A DNA stretch of 64,000 bases from Asticcacaulis sp. AC460 (GTDB lineage: Bacteria; Pseudomonadota; Alphaproteobacteria; Caulobacterales; Caulobacteraceae). The stretch spans positions 1 to 64,000 of the forward strand of contig NZ_AWGD01000031.1 of assembly GCF_000495795.1 (NCBI RefSeq). The letters run 5' to 3'. Shown in pieces: positions 35,708-43,754 of the stretch (position 1 is the first letter of the stretch; each line of letters opens with the position of its first letter). Both the position numbers and the translations under genes were made by a program. Below the pieces are notes generated by a model. That model saw nothing but the letters and a program-made list of their open reading frames with translations. It did no database searches and was not told the DNA's origin.

Positions 35708-36268
35708 TTACGGCGCAACCGCCCCGGCCGCCGGCCATTCGGTGTCGGACACCCGCTTCAGGTTCATCTCGAAAAACTGCCGCGGCGGCTGACCGTCGGC
35801 GACATATTCCTGAACCTCGCGCCAGGTATCGCCGGTCAGCGTGATGGTGCTGACGATGCGCGCTGTCGGTCCGGCCGGCATTTCCCACACAGCGCCCGTT
35901 TCCGTCACTTCGAACTTGAAGGTGCCGGAACGTCCGCCGTTATAGGCGCGGAACTCGTACTTCTGGGTCTCATTGTTCCACGACACGATACCGAACGCGT
36001 TGAACTCCAGCTTGCCATCCGCCTTGTAGCCCCGGCCTTCGACGACCAGGACATCGCCGCCCAGCATGTTGCCGACGCGCTCGGTCTGGGTCAGCTCGAA
36101 CGGACCGCTCTGGCTGAAGCCCTTGGCCGGCCCCTTCCACACGCCCTTCATGCCGTCCAGTTTGGCGATCGCCGCCGCATTGGTCGAAGGTTTGGCAGCC
36201 TCCTGGGCACAGACGGCGGAAACACTCATGGCCGCTATGGCAGCGGCGCATACGATAGCTTTGAACAT
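35708..36268 (-). CDS. Exported DUF1579-like protein
   Basis: 186 residues. Signal peptide MFKAIVCAAAIAAMSVSAVCAQ. The mature domain is a predicted beta-barrel with MKGVWKGPAKGFSQSGPFELTQTERVG, VVEGRGYKADGKLEFNAFGIVSWNNETQKYEFRAY and GDTWREVQEYV, which resembles the DUF1579/THAP4-like lipocalin-type group. AGGAGA precedes the ATG. It probably binds a small ligand in the periplasm; function not established. Confidence 0.7.
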   Translation of the reverse strand: MFKAIVCAAAIAAMSVSAVCAQEAAKPSTNAAAIAKLDGMKGVWKGPAKGFSQSGPFELTQTERVGNMLGGDVLVVEGRGYKADGKLEFNAFGIVSWNNETQKYEFRAYNGGRSGTFKFEVTETGAVWEMPAGPTARIVSTITLTGDTWREVQEYVADGQPPRQFFEMNLKRVSDTEWPAAGAVAP

Positions 36269-36294
36269 AATCTTCTCCTGAGGTTGGCGGGAGT

Positions 36295-37122
36295 CTACTC
36301 TGCCGCATTACGCCCGGCTTGAAGGTTTCGGACATCCTCGACCTCCTGAACGTTGAAAAGCCGTATCTGATGCAGATAGCTCGACAACTGATGCGGCGAC
36401 AGGTCGAACACCGCCTTCAGCTCGCGCGTGAAATGGGGCTGGTCGGCATAGCCATGGTCATAGGACACCGCCGCCACCTGCTTCGGGCGCTCATAGGCCA
36501 GGTCGACCACGGCCCGCCGCACCCGACGCAGCCGGGCATAGACCTTGGGCGTCAGGCCGGTCTCCTTCAGGAACCGCCGCCGCAACTGGCGCTCGCCGAC
36601 GTCGAACCCCGCCATGATATCCGCCAGAGGCGTAAACCCGTCGCCGGCATGCATCCGGCCAACCATCTCCGCCACAGCAGGGTCCAGCCGATCCGGCTGG
36701 ACATGGCTGCGCACCACGGCTTCGAATCGCGCGGCGAACTCAGCCAGGGATGACGCATCGCGACAGGTGGTCATCATCTCCGCCCCCAGGGCCGGCACGG
36801 CCTCCGTCAGGAAGGCCATCCGGTTGACGAGCGCCTCAGCCTCAAGCCCCAGCACCGCCCTCACCGCCCCCGTACAGAGGCGCACGCCCCAGTAGCGCAG
36901 GCCGCGCTGGACCGGCACACGCACCGCCGTGGAGGCCGGCCCGGTCAGGCTGATAAAGGCGCCGATCTGCGGTATGGGTTCGATCAGGCACAGGCCTGCC
37001 GTGCCTTCCGGGACAATGATGTGTTCGTAGCTTTCGGGATCGCTCGGCTCCGGCTCGAAGTACCAGAAGCGGTCGATCGCGGCGGCAAATTCCGGTGAAG
37101 GGGCCTGTTCGCGAAAGATCAT
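36295..37122 (-). CDS. AraC family transcriptional regulator
   Basis: 275 residues from the ATG at 37122, which overlaps the cupin stop (ATGA). An N-terminal domain of about 150 residues (DUF6597-like, FWYFEPEPSD...IIVPEGTAGLCL) precedes the AraC-type double HTH (ADIMAGFDVGERQLRRRFLK and YERPKQVAAVSYDHGYADQPHFTRELK). The C-terminus ends HQLSSYLHQIRLFNV. Translational coupling suggests that it regulates or acts with the cupin protein, but the target is unknown. Confidence 0.87.
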   Translation of the reverse strand: MIFREQAPSPEFAAAIDRFWYFEPEPSDPESYEHIIVPEGTAGLCLIEPIPQIGAFISLTGPASTAVRVPVQRGLRYWGVRLCTGAVRAVLGLEAEALVNRMAFLTEAVPALGAEMMTTCRDASSLAEFAARFEAVVRSHVQPDRLDPAVAEMVGRMHAGDGFTPLADIMAGFDVGERQLRRRFLKETGLTPKVYARLRRVRRAVVDLAYERPKQVAAVSYDHGYADQPHFTRELKAVFDLSPHQLSSYLHQIRLFNVQEVEDVRNLQAGRNAAE

Positions 37123-37607
37123 GTAAAGGCCGATCCGTCCTTGTGGGTAAAGACCCACTGGCCCTCGACCTGGTTGGCCTGGATGTCGTCGTCGGGATAG
37201 GAAGCGGCATCGCCCGGGGTGCGGTCGCCGATCTCGAGATAGACCACCTCGTCGCCGCTGCGATTGACCAGCTGGTGACCGTCGGCGACGCCGGCCTTGA
37301 AGCCGGCGCACATGCCGGGCTCAAGTTGGGTTTCGCCGGCATCGGTGATCAGCAACGGCCGGCCGGACACGACATAGATGAACTCGTCCTGGCGGGTATG
37401 CCAGTGGCGCAGGGCCGACTGGCCGCCGGGGGAGATGCGCACCAGGTTGACGCCGAAACTTGTAAGCCCGAACAGATCACCCAGGGTGCGCTTTTCACGC
37501 CCGGCCATCATCGAGAAATAGGGTTCGGGATAGTTGGACGGCCGGGTGCGCGGTGCGACCTCCAGGGCCTTGACGGCAACGGGTTTGGCGGGCGAAGATG
37601 TGTCCAT
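37119..37607 (-). CDS. Cupin-domain protein
   Basis: 162 residues from the ATG at 37607, preceded by AGGAGGAG; a longer frame to 37646 lacks such a site. The cupin motif 1 is HWHTRQDEFIYVVSGRPLL, with GPxTG-like PGMCAGF and motif 2 DGHQLVNRSGDEVVYLEIG. It probably binds a metal and a sugar or small acid. The product is encoded first in a two-gene unit with an AraC regulator. Confidence 0.87.
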   Translation of the reverse strand: MDTSSPAKPVAVKALEVAPRTRPSNYPEPYFSMMAGREKRTLGDLFGLTSFGVNLVRISPGGQSALRHWHTRQDEFIYVVSGRPLLITDAGETQLEPGMCAGFKAGVADGHQLVNRSGDEVVYLEIGDRTPGDAASYPDDDIQANQVEGQWVFTHKDGSAFT

Positions 37608-37795
37608 GGGTCGGCTCCTCCTGCCCCCAGTGAAGCCCAGGGGCACGACCTGTCAATCACCCCTTTGGCACAACCGCCGCAAAAATTCCGCCAAAGTGGG
37701 GGATTGGCGGTTGACTTTACCGGCTCCGTGAGTATGTTCCGCGCTCTTATTTTCCGCGCACCTGTCGTGCGACCGTAACTCTAAGGACTTTAGCC

Positions 37796-37963
37796 ATGGC
37801 GAAGCCCGCCTCCATCAAGATCCGCCTGAACTCGACGGCGGACACCGGCTTCTTCTACGTCACCAAGAAGAACGCCCGCACCAAGACCGAGAAGATGGTA
37901 CTGAAGAAGTACGATCCGGTCGTGCGCAAGCATGTCGACTTCAAAGAAGGCAAGATCAAGTAG
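37796..37963 (+). CDS. rpmG: 50S ribosomal protein L33
   Basis: 55 residues, found in the gap as a short ORF with AAGGAC 10 bases before the ATG. The sequence [20 protein letters not shown], then [20 protein letters not shown] and [10 protein letters not shown] is diagnostic for the cysteine-free L33 of Proteobacteria. A hairpin terminator follows 56 bases later. Confidence 0.97.
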   Translation: MAKPASIKIRLNSTADTGFFYVTKKNARTKTEKMVLKKYDPVVRKHVDFKEGKIK

Positions 37964-38019
37964 GATCTTCCCTCTGCTGCTATCCAGGCGAAGTCTCCTC
38001 GCCCAGCAGACGATTGAAC

Positions 38020-38058
38020 GCCGCGTTCTTGAGTTGTTTGACTCGGACGCGGCTTTTT
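38020..38058 (+). terminator. Terminator after rpmG
   Basis: GCCGCGT (38020-38026) pairs with ACGCGGC (38047-38053), with an inner GAGT/ACTC pair, followed by TTTTT. It is 56 bases downstream of the rpmG stop. Confidence 0.75.
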
Positions 38059-38143
38059 CGTGCCGGCATGACAGGCTTTGTAAGCTGACATAACGACCGT
38101 TATCGCTAGGGTGCCTTGGTCCTCTCCAGCCACAGGTGCCCGC

Positions 38144-38596
38144 ATGTTCCGCAAATCCCTCCTCACCCTATCGGCCCTGGCGCTGTTCGCCCAGCCTGCC
38201 TTCGCGGCTGATTTCAACGAAGCCAGCACGGCCGTATGGCTGGCGCGCACCGAATCGCTGGTCAATGCCGTCGGATCGGACGATGTCACGGTTGATAATA
38301 TCGGCAGCCGTTTAAAAGGTGCCTGCAAGGGGCTGACCGGTGACATCGTCAAGTATGGCGGTCACATGCCCGATTGGGCCAAGCAGGGGCAGCAGTATTT
38401 TTGCGCAGCGGGTGATGACATCGCCGCCCGATACAAGAACAAGATCATCTGCAAAGACCTGAAACTGGCGCAGAAGGCCCTGAGGAAGGCCGATCCGGCC
38501 AAGGACCCGCAGGCCGTCGCCGATGCCGCCGGCGTGCTTCTGGAAGTCACCAATGTGATGATCGAAGGTATTTCCGAAGCCGATCGCAGTTGCTGA
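38144..38596 (+). CDS. Exported protein, unknown function
   Basis: 150 residues from the ATG at 38144 (a TTG at 38111 is less likely). Signal peptide MFRKSLLTLSALALFAQPAFA. The helical mature domain has four cysteines (KGACKGL, QYFCAAG, KIICKDL and a terminal Cys), suggesting two disulfides. No family recognised. Possibly related in style to the exported protein that follows at 38679. Confidence 0.68.
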   Translation: MFRKSLLTLSALALFAQPAFAADFNEASTAVWLARTESLVNAVGSDDVTVDNIGSRLKGACKGLTGDIVKYGGHMPDWAKQGQQYFCAAGDDIAARYKNKIICKDLKLAQKALRKADPAKDPQAVADAAGVLLEVTNVMIEGISEADRSC

Positions 38597-38678
38597 CGTA
38601 CCTGCCTTTTTCGTGCCTCCGGTTCGTGCTCTGGATTTCGTCGCCGTGATGGCGTAGCGATGACGTCCGGAGTTTTCG

Positions 38679-39137
38679 ATGAAGCATCTGCACCTATTGT
38701 TCTTCGCGCTGGTCGCCGCCGCCGGATTCGCGCCGGCGGCCCAGGCCCAGACGGCCGGCCCGCCGGTCACCTATCAGGACTATGCCGCAAAGCTGCCCGA
38801 TGCGATGATGAGCCTGACAATGATCACCTATGCCTGCCAGCACTTTCAGGGCGCCGATACCTATGACGAAGGCCGCAAGCTGGTCCACGACGTCACCCTG
38901 TCCCTGACCGACACAGCCACCGCCGATTCGTTCACGACCAGCGCCGAGACCGCGGCGAAAGCCGCCTGCGCTGATCCGGCCCTGTGCTGGCATGACCTGC
39001 TCAATGAGGGTGTGGCGCCGACCGAAGACAATGGCGCGGCCGCCTGCGGTGAATACACCGGCAAGTCTCTGGCCCTGGTGAAATATCTCGTGGAAGGTCT
39101 GGTTCGGACCAAGCCGGCCGCTACGCCGCAGCCCTGA
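38679..39137 (+). CDS. Exported protein, unknown function
   Basis: 152 residues, GGAG before the ATG. Signal peptide MKHLHLLFFALVAAAGFAPAAQA. The mature domain is helical with four cysteines (TYACQHF, KAACADP, ALCWHDL, AAACGEY). No family recognised. The 3' end overlaps the end of the convergent pleD by 17 bases. Confidence 0.66.
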   Translation: MKHLHLLFFALVAAAGFAPAAQAQTAGPPVTYQDYAAKLPDAMMSLTMITYACQHFQGADTYDEGRKLVHDVTLSLTDTATADSFTTSAETAAKAACADPALCWHDLLNEGVAPTEDNGAAACGEYTGKSLALVKYLVEGLVRTKPAATPQP

Positions 39138-40488
39138 CGACGACTTTGTTGCGGCCTGACTGCTTGGCTTCGTAAACGGCCTCGTCGGCGCGCTTGATCA
39201 GGGTTTCGGGCGAATCACCCAGCCCCTGTGAGGTCGACACCCCGACCGACACGGTAACTTCGAGCTTCCGGCCGTCGGCCAGCATAAAAGGCTGATCGGC
39301 GATCTGGGAGCGGACGCGTTCGGCGATGTTGAGCGCGTCACGGTCCTCGGTTTCCGGCATCAGCACGACGAATTCCTCGCCACCGTAGCGGCAGGCCATG
39401 TCAATGGCGCGGACCGACAGCGACACCCGGCGGGCGAATTCGCGCAGGACCTCATCGCCAGCGTCATGGCCGTGTCCGTCGTTGATCTTCTTGAAGAAGT
39501 CGATGTCCAGCATCAGCAGCGACACCACCGGTCCGCCCTTGATATGACGCGACAGGTGGACACTGAGCTGGTGATCCAGGAAGCGGCGGTTGTTCAGGCC
39601 GGTCAGCGGATCGGTGACGGCCAGTTCCAGGCTGCGGTCCAGGATGTTGCGCAGGAAATCGCCGTAGCGCTTGCGCCGGATCTGGGTCTTGGCGCGGACC
39701 CGCAGCTCCTGCATGTCGACCGGACGCGGCACCACGTCATTGACGCCCAGTTCCAGCGCCTTAAGCATCTGCTTGCGTTCTTCGACATTGACGATGGCCA
39801 GGACCGGGCGTTGCCGCGTGGCTTCATTCGAGCGCAGTTGCGCCACCCAGCGCAGCGGATCGAAGGATTTCGACAGGAGATTCAACACCACCAGGTCGAC
39901 CCGGCCGGCGGCAATTTTCAACGCCTTGGCGGGATCGGTCTCGTAGGCGCAGCGATGATCCTCGCCCAGTTGCACCATCAGGCGTTCGGCTTGGCGGACA
40001 TTGTCGTCCAGCACCAGGACGTTGCCGGTGGCCGAGATCTGGCGTTGGTAGACGTCGTTGTCGATCAGCCCGGCGCGGCGTGACGAGGCTTCGCGGGCGC
40101 GCAGGTCGTCGGCCATCTGTTTGAGGCGGACCAGGGCCTGCAGGCGGGCCATCAGAATCACATCGTCGACCGGCTTGGTTAGGAAATCGTCGGCGCCAGC
40201 TTCCAGGCCCGACAAACGATCGTCACGGCCGTCCAGGGCGGTGATCAGGATGATCGGGATATGGCGGGTTTCGGCCGCTTCCTTCAGCCGGCGACAGACC
40301 TCATAGCCGTCGATTTCCGGCATCATGACGTCCAGCAGGATGATGTCAGGCTGATGCTCGACGGCCATGTCGAGGGCCAGCTGACCGTCATGGGCGGTCA
40401 TGACCTCAAAATATTCAGCCTCCAGCTTGGCCTGGAGCAGGCGAACATTGGCGGGAATGTCGTCGACGATCAGGACGCGCGCGGTCAT
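39121..40488 (-). CDS. pleD: PleD-type response regulator/diguanylate cyclase
   Basis: 455 residues, matching Caulobacter PleD (454). Receiver domain 1 carries D53 (IILLDVMMPEIDG) with VDD at 8-10; the second receiver (about 155-275) is degenerate; the C-terminal GGDEF domain has DIDFFKKINDGHGHDAGD and the active site GGEEF. The product-inhibition I-site RxxD (RAID) lies just before the active site. The cyclase makes c-di-GMP that drives the swarmer-to-stalked transition. It starts three bases after divK; the 3' end overlaps the convergent exported-protein gene. Confidence 0.97.
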   Translation of the reverse strand: MTARVLIVDDIPANVRLLQAKLEAEYFEVMTAHDGQLALDMAVEHQPDIILLDVMMPEIDGYEVCRRLKEAAETRHIPIILITALDGRDDRLSGLEAGADDFLTKPVDDVILMARLQALVRLKQMADDLRAREASSRRAGLIDNDVYQRQISATGNVLVLDDNVRQAERLMVQLGEDHRCAYETDPAKALKIAAGRVDLVVLNLLSKSFDPLRWVAQLRSNEATRQRPVLAIVNVEERKQMLKALELGVNDVVPRPVDMQELRVRAKTQIRRKRYGDFLRNILDRSLELAVTDPLTGLNNRRFLDHQLSVHLSRHIKGGPVVSLLMLDIDFFKKINDGHGHDAGDEVLREFARRVSLSVRAIDMACRYGGEEFVVLMPETEDRDALNIAERVRSQIADQPFMLADGRKLEVTVSVGVSTSQGLGDSPETLIKRADEAVYEAKQSGRNKVVVRAAA

Positions 40489-40491
40489 GGC

Positions 40492-40860
40492 TTAGCCCAG
40501 GTACTTGCGCACCGTGTCGAGGAAATGGGTGACGGAGATGGGCTTGGAGATATAGGCCTCACAGCCGCCGTCGCGAATACGTTCTTCGTCGCCCTTCATG
40601 GCAAAGGCGGTCACTGCCACCACCGGGATATGCGACAGCTCATCGTCTTCCTTCAGCCACTTGGTGACTTCGAGACCGGAAATTTCAGGCAGCTGGATGT
40701 CCATGAGGATCAGGTCCGGGCGGTGCTGACGCGCCAGGGTCAGGGCGGACAAACCTTCGCCGGTCTGAAATGTTTCATAGCCCTGCGCATCCAGCAGGTC
40801 ATGAAACAGTTTCATGTTCAGCTCGTTGTCCTCGACGATGAGAACCTTCTTGTTGATCAT
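40492..40860 (-). CDS. divK: Cell-cycle single-domain response regulator DivK
   Basis: 122 residues, a lone receiver domain. D54 ([13 protein letters not shown]), acidic E10-D11, T/S and K ([19 protein letters not shown]) form the phosphorylation site. The sequence is very close to Caulobacter DivK as I remember it, including [15 protein letters not shown] and [14 protein letters not shown]. DivK controls the CtrA pathway through DivL/CckA and is phosphorylated by PleC/DivJ. It is the first gene of the divK-pleD operon. Confidence 0.97.
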   Translation of the reverse strand: MINKKVLIVEDNELNMKLFHDLLDAQGYETFQTGEGLSALTLARQHRPDLILMDIQLPEISGLEVTKWLKEDDELSHIPVVAVTAFAMKGDEERIRDGGCEAYISKPISVTHFLDTVRKYLG

Positions 40861-41106
40861 CCGCGGTAAACCTGTGTAGCCCCAAAACCATCATGCATGC
40901 CGACGCGGCAGCTTCATGGCGGCCCGGCTTATTTCACAGTTACGGTTCTACACGGTTAGTCTTAAGCCGAGGTGAAGGGAAAGGTAACAGAAGGTAAAAA
41001 TACCCTTTCAAAACCCTTAAGAAACAAGGTATAGAGCGCCAAATTGCAACCGCAATGGAGTCGCGTGAGCGCGTCTCGCAACCCTTAGAGACTCATTGGG
41101 GGACTC

Positions 41107-41574
41107 ATGTCGAAAGCCGAACTTAATCTCGCCGCGCTCGGATTCGCCCTGCCCGTGGCAGCGGCGCCGGTGGCCAATTACGTCCCCTTCGTGCGCACCG
41201 GAAACCTCATTCATATCTCCGGCCAGGTGTCCAATGACGGCAAGGGCGGGCTGAAAGGCACGGTCGGCGCCGACCTATCCGTCGACCAGGGTGTGGAAGC
41301 GGCGCGGATCTGTGGCTTGAACCTGTTGGCCCAGATGAAGGCGGCCGCCGGCGACCTGGATAATGTCGTGCGGGTGATCAAGCTGAACGGCTTCGTCCAG
41401 GCCGGGCCGGAGTTCTACGATATTCCGCAGGTGATCAACGGCTGCTCCGACCTGATGGTGGCCGTGCTGGGCGATGCCGGCCGTCACGCCCGCTCGGCGG
41501 TGGGCATGTACAAGATTCCGCTGGGCTTTGCCGTCGAGATCGATGCGGTGATCGAGGTCATGGACCGACGCTAA
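41107..41574 (+). CDS. RidA/YjgF family protein
   Basis: 155 residues. FVRTGNLIHISGQVSNDGKGGLKGTVGADLSVDQGVEAA is typical of the YjgF_endoribonc-like (cd02199) subgroup; the conserved Arg is in GRHARSAVGM, and the end is FAVEIDAVIEVMD. It probably deaminates reactive enamines/imines or a similar role. Its ATG is preceded by a weak site (TGGGGGAC). The 3' end overlaps the convergent gene by 4 bases. A second family member is at 11930. Confidence 0.87.
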   Translation: MSKAELNLAALGFALPVAAAPVANYVPFVRTGNLIHISGQVSNDGKGGLKGTVGADLSVDQGVEAARICGLNLLAQMKAAAGDLDNVVRVIKLNGFVQAGPEFYDIPQVINGCSDLMVAVLGDAGRHARSAVGMYKIPLGFAVEIDAVIEVMDRR

Positions 41575-42578
41575 CGCGGCGCGATAAGAGGTGCCATCCC
41601 CGTCATAGCGTTGCGTCCATAGACGTCTGTCATGACCATGACAACGTCCGGGTGATCGAAGGATACTGAGAACGGACCAACCTGCTTAAACTCTATCACA
41701 ACGGGCGGGCTTGCTGTTCCGCCTTTGTTTATCTCGTAGAGCCCGTCCATCCCTAAAGCCAAAATAGCGTCCTCGTGAACCACAACCCCAAAGAAGGGCA
41801 CACTCTGGTACGCCTGATCATCTGGTAGATTCATATTTTTCGAACGCTCACCAAACCGTTTGGCGAAGAGCACATCATAATCGTCTGGGCATCCGATAGA
41901 GACCTCCCCGGAGACCGTTAGATGCACATATCCGACGCTCATAGCCACGCAGTCTCGTTTCCATGAAATCGGATAGAGTCCGGTGATCGGGCCGTATGGC
42001 GTGGCAAATCGATGCCCGGTCGCGCGATCAATGATATGAAGCTGACCACCCCATTCACCCAAATTATAACCCACGTAAACCTTTGATTCGGTTCCGGTTG
42101 TGCTAATGATTGCAGATTCAATGGGTACGTCGAACGCCGGGAAGTCGCCTGACACGGGAATACTCTCGTAGTGGTCGCCGGCAAAGGTGAGCAGGTTTCG
42201 TTCGGTCACCAAGGTCGGCCCGATTCCATCACATACCAATCCTAAGAGCCTTGCCCCATCCCGGCGTACCCGCCCCGCGTCCTTCCAGGTACTCGCGTGA
42301 AATGTCCGCAAATACCAAGCGCCGGGGTCAACATTCTTGGTCACCGCCACCGTGACTTGGCCATCAAAAACGCAAATGTCCGCCACCGAACCGCCAGCGT
42401 CCTCGCGGCGGCTTTCTGCGTCGTTTTCGGCAAGAGAAAACAACTCGCCACCGTCCGATAAAATCCAGAGGCGTTCGCCCGAAAATACAGCCCGGATAAG
42501 GTTAGAAGGAGCGGATGCCTGGGCTGTCGTCGGCAGCAGAGTTACAACCATCGCTACCCATGTGCAGATGTATTTCAT
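41571..42578 (-). CDS. Exported propeller-like protein A (paralog of 49087 gene)
   Basis: 335 residues from the ATG at 42578 (GAGGGGAGA upstream). Signal peptide MKYICTWVAMVVTLLPTTAQA. The mature part is beta-rich with recurring blocks: RLWILSDGGELFSLAENDAESRRE, YVGYNLGEWGGQLHIIDR, CVAMSVGYVHL, KRFGERSKNMNLPDDQAYQSVPFFG and LALGMDGLYEI. The same blocks in the same order occur in the protein encoded at 49087. A seven-bladed propeller is likely from the repeat style (inference). Function unknown. The upstream sequence contains a remnant of the hsp70 promoter (see 42656). Confidence 0.75.
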   Translation of the reverse strand: MKYICTWVAMVVTLLPTTAQASAPSNLIRAVFSGERLWILSDGGELFSLAENDAESRREDAGGSVADICVFDGQVTVAVTKNVDPGAWYLRTFHASTWKDAGRVRRDGARLLGLVCDGIGPTLVTERNLLTFAGDHYESIPVSGDFPAFDVPIESAIISTTGTESKVYVGYNLGEWGGQLHIIDRATGHRFATPYGPITGLYPISWKRDCVAMSVGYVHLTVSGEVSIGCPDDYDVLFAKRFGERSKNMNLPDDQAYQSVPFFGVVVHEDAILALGMDGLYEINKGGTASPPVVIEFKQVGPFSVSFDHPDVVMVMTDVYGRNAMTGMAPLIAPR

Positions 42579-42655
42579 GTATCTCCCCTCATCACGTCTG
42601 AACTCTATCACGCGCGGACTTCACGGCAACGCGATTTACTTACCCGGCCCGCTCG

Positions 42656-42708
42656 CTCCTTTAACTGTCGGATATCACCGGGAAATCACAGTGATTATCG
42701 GTGTCGGT
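42656..42708 (+). pseudogene. Remnant of an Hsp70 gene promoter and first codons
   Basis: CTCCTTTAA, CGGATATCA, GGGAAA and CACAGTGATTATCGGT appear here in the same order and spacing as at 50180-50233, where they form the leader and first codons (GTG ATT ATC GGT) of the HscC-type Hsp70. By eye about 46 of 54 aligned positions agree. After six codons the similarity stops, 12 bases before the LacI stop codon. It is best read as the edge of an old duplication. Confidence 0.65.
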
Positions 42709-42719
42709 CGAAGCCGTCG

Positions 42720-43748
42720 TTACCCGCCAGCCGCTTTTAACGGCGCTGTGGTTTCACGTTCGATGATCCGATGCGGCAGGAGATGGCGCATCTGCACGTC
42801 ACTGGACTTTACGGCGCCTCCGCCGTCACCCAGCAACTGCAGCGCCAGCCGCGCCATTTCGATGTAGGGCTGGCGCACGGTCGTCAGCGGCGGCCAGATG
42901 GCCGAGGAGATCGGGGCATCGTCAAAGCCTATAACCGTCAGATCCTGCGGGATGTTCAGGCCCATCTTGTGGGCCACCGTACAGGTGGCGGCCGCCATTT
43001 CGTCATTGGAAGCAAAAATGGCGGTTGGGCGATCCGGCAGGTTCAGCAAGGTCTCCGCGGCCGATATGCCTGAGCGAAAGTTGAACAGGCCTTCCACGAC
43101 ATAGTCCCTGGGCGGGCGCGGCAGGCCAAGGGCGTCGAACGCTTCCTGGTAGCCCTGGCGGCGCAGCAGCGCGGCGGCATGGTCGGGGTGACCGGCAATG
43201 TGCGCGATTCGCGTATGCCCTAGGGCCAGCAGGTAGTCCGTCACATTGCGCGCGGCCAGCCTATCGTCCATGGCGATCGACGGATAGTGGCTGTCCGGCG
43301 TGGTCGGTGAGATCAGGACGCACTGGATGCCGTGGGCCTTGAGTAAGGTCTTGAGTGGGCCGTAGTCGCACAGGGGTGGCAACAGAACCAGGCTCCGTAT
43401 ACTGGAACCGAGCAGAAAGTTTTCGACATCATCCAGGCTCTGGCCGGGGACGAACAATTCTACCGTCAGAAGTTTGCCCGCCTCCATGCAGGCCATCAGC
43501 AGGGCATGATGGAACCGCCCCTGGTAACCCCCTTCGGGATCTTCCAGCAGGATGCCTATGGCGGCGTTGGGTGGCTCCACACGCGACGGACGCGCCGGCT
43601 GCAGGGGGCGTGGATAGCCGACATGATCCATGGCCTCCAGGACACGGTCGCGCGTGCTGGCCTTGACGGCACCGTCCTCATTGACGACACGCGACACCGT
43701 CTTGGCCGACACCCCTGCCCGCTCCGCTACATCGTAGAGTGTTGCCAT
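42720..43748 (-). CDS. LacI family transcriptional regulator
   Basis: 342 residues. N-terminal HTH MATLYDVAERAGVSAKTVSRVVNEDGAV with hinge KASTRDRVLEAMDHVGY, then a periplasmic-binding-like ligand domain (ILLEDPEGGY, GHTRIAHIAGHP, TAIFASNDEMAAATCTVA, DLTVIGFDDAPISSAIWPPLTTV). It lies six bases after the tryptophan halogenase gene stop and divides its locus with the TonB receptor, so it probably controls these genes in response to a sugar. The dyads at 45570-45666 are candidate operators. Confidence 0.92.
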   Translation of the reverse strand: MATLYDVAERAGVSAKTVSRVVNEDGAVKASTRDRVLEAMDHVGYPRPLQPARPSRVEPPNAAIGILLEDPEGGYQGRFHHALLMACMEAGKLLTVELFVPGQSLDDVENFLLGSSIRSLVLLPPLCDYGPLKTLLKAHGIQCVLISPTTPDSHYPSIAMDDRLAARNVTDYLLALGHTRIAHIAGHPDHAAALLRRQGYQEAFDALGLPRPPRDYVVEGLFNFRSGISAAETLLNLPDRPTAIFASNDEMAAATCTVAHKMGLNIPQDLTVIGFDDAPISSAIWPPLTTVRQPYIEMARLALQLLGDGGGAVKSSDVQMRHLLPHRIIERETTAPLKAAGG

Positions 43749-43754
43749 GGTCAG

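Noticed and set aside
40861-41106. CtrA-type boxes (TTAA-N7-TTAA) upstream of divK
   Set aside because: TTAA-like half sites occur but none with the N7 spacing; CtrA control of divK is known in Caulobacter but cannot be read here.
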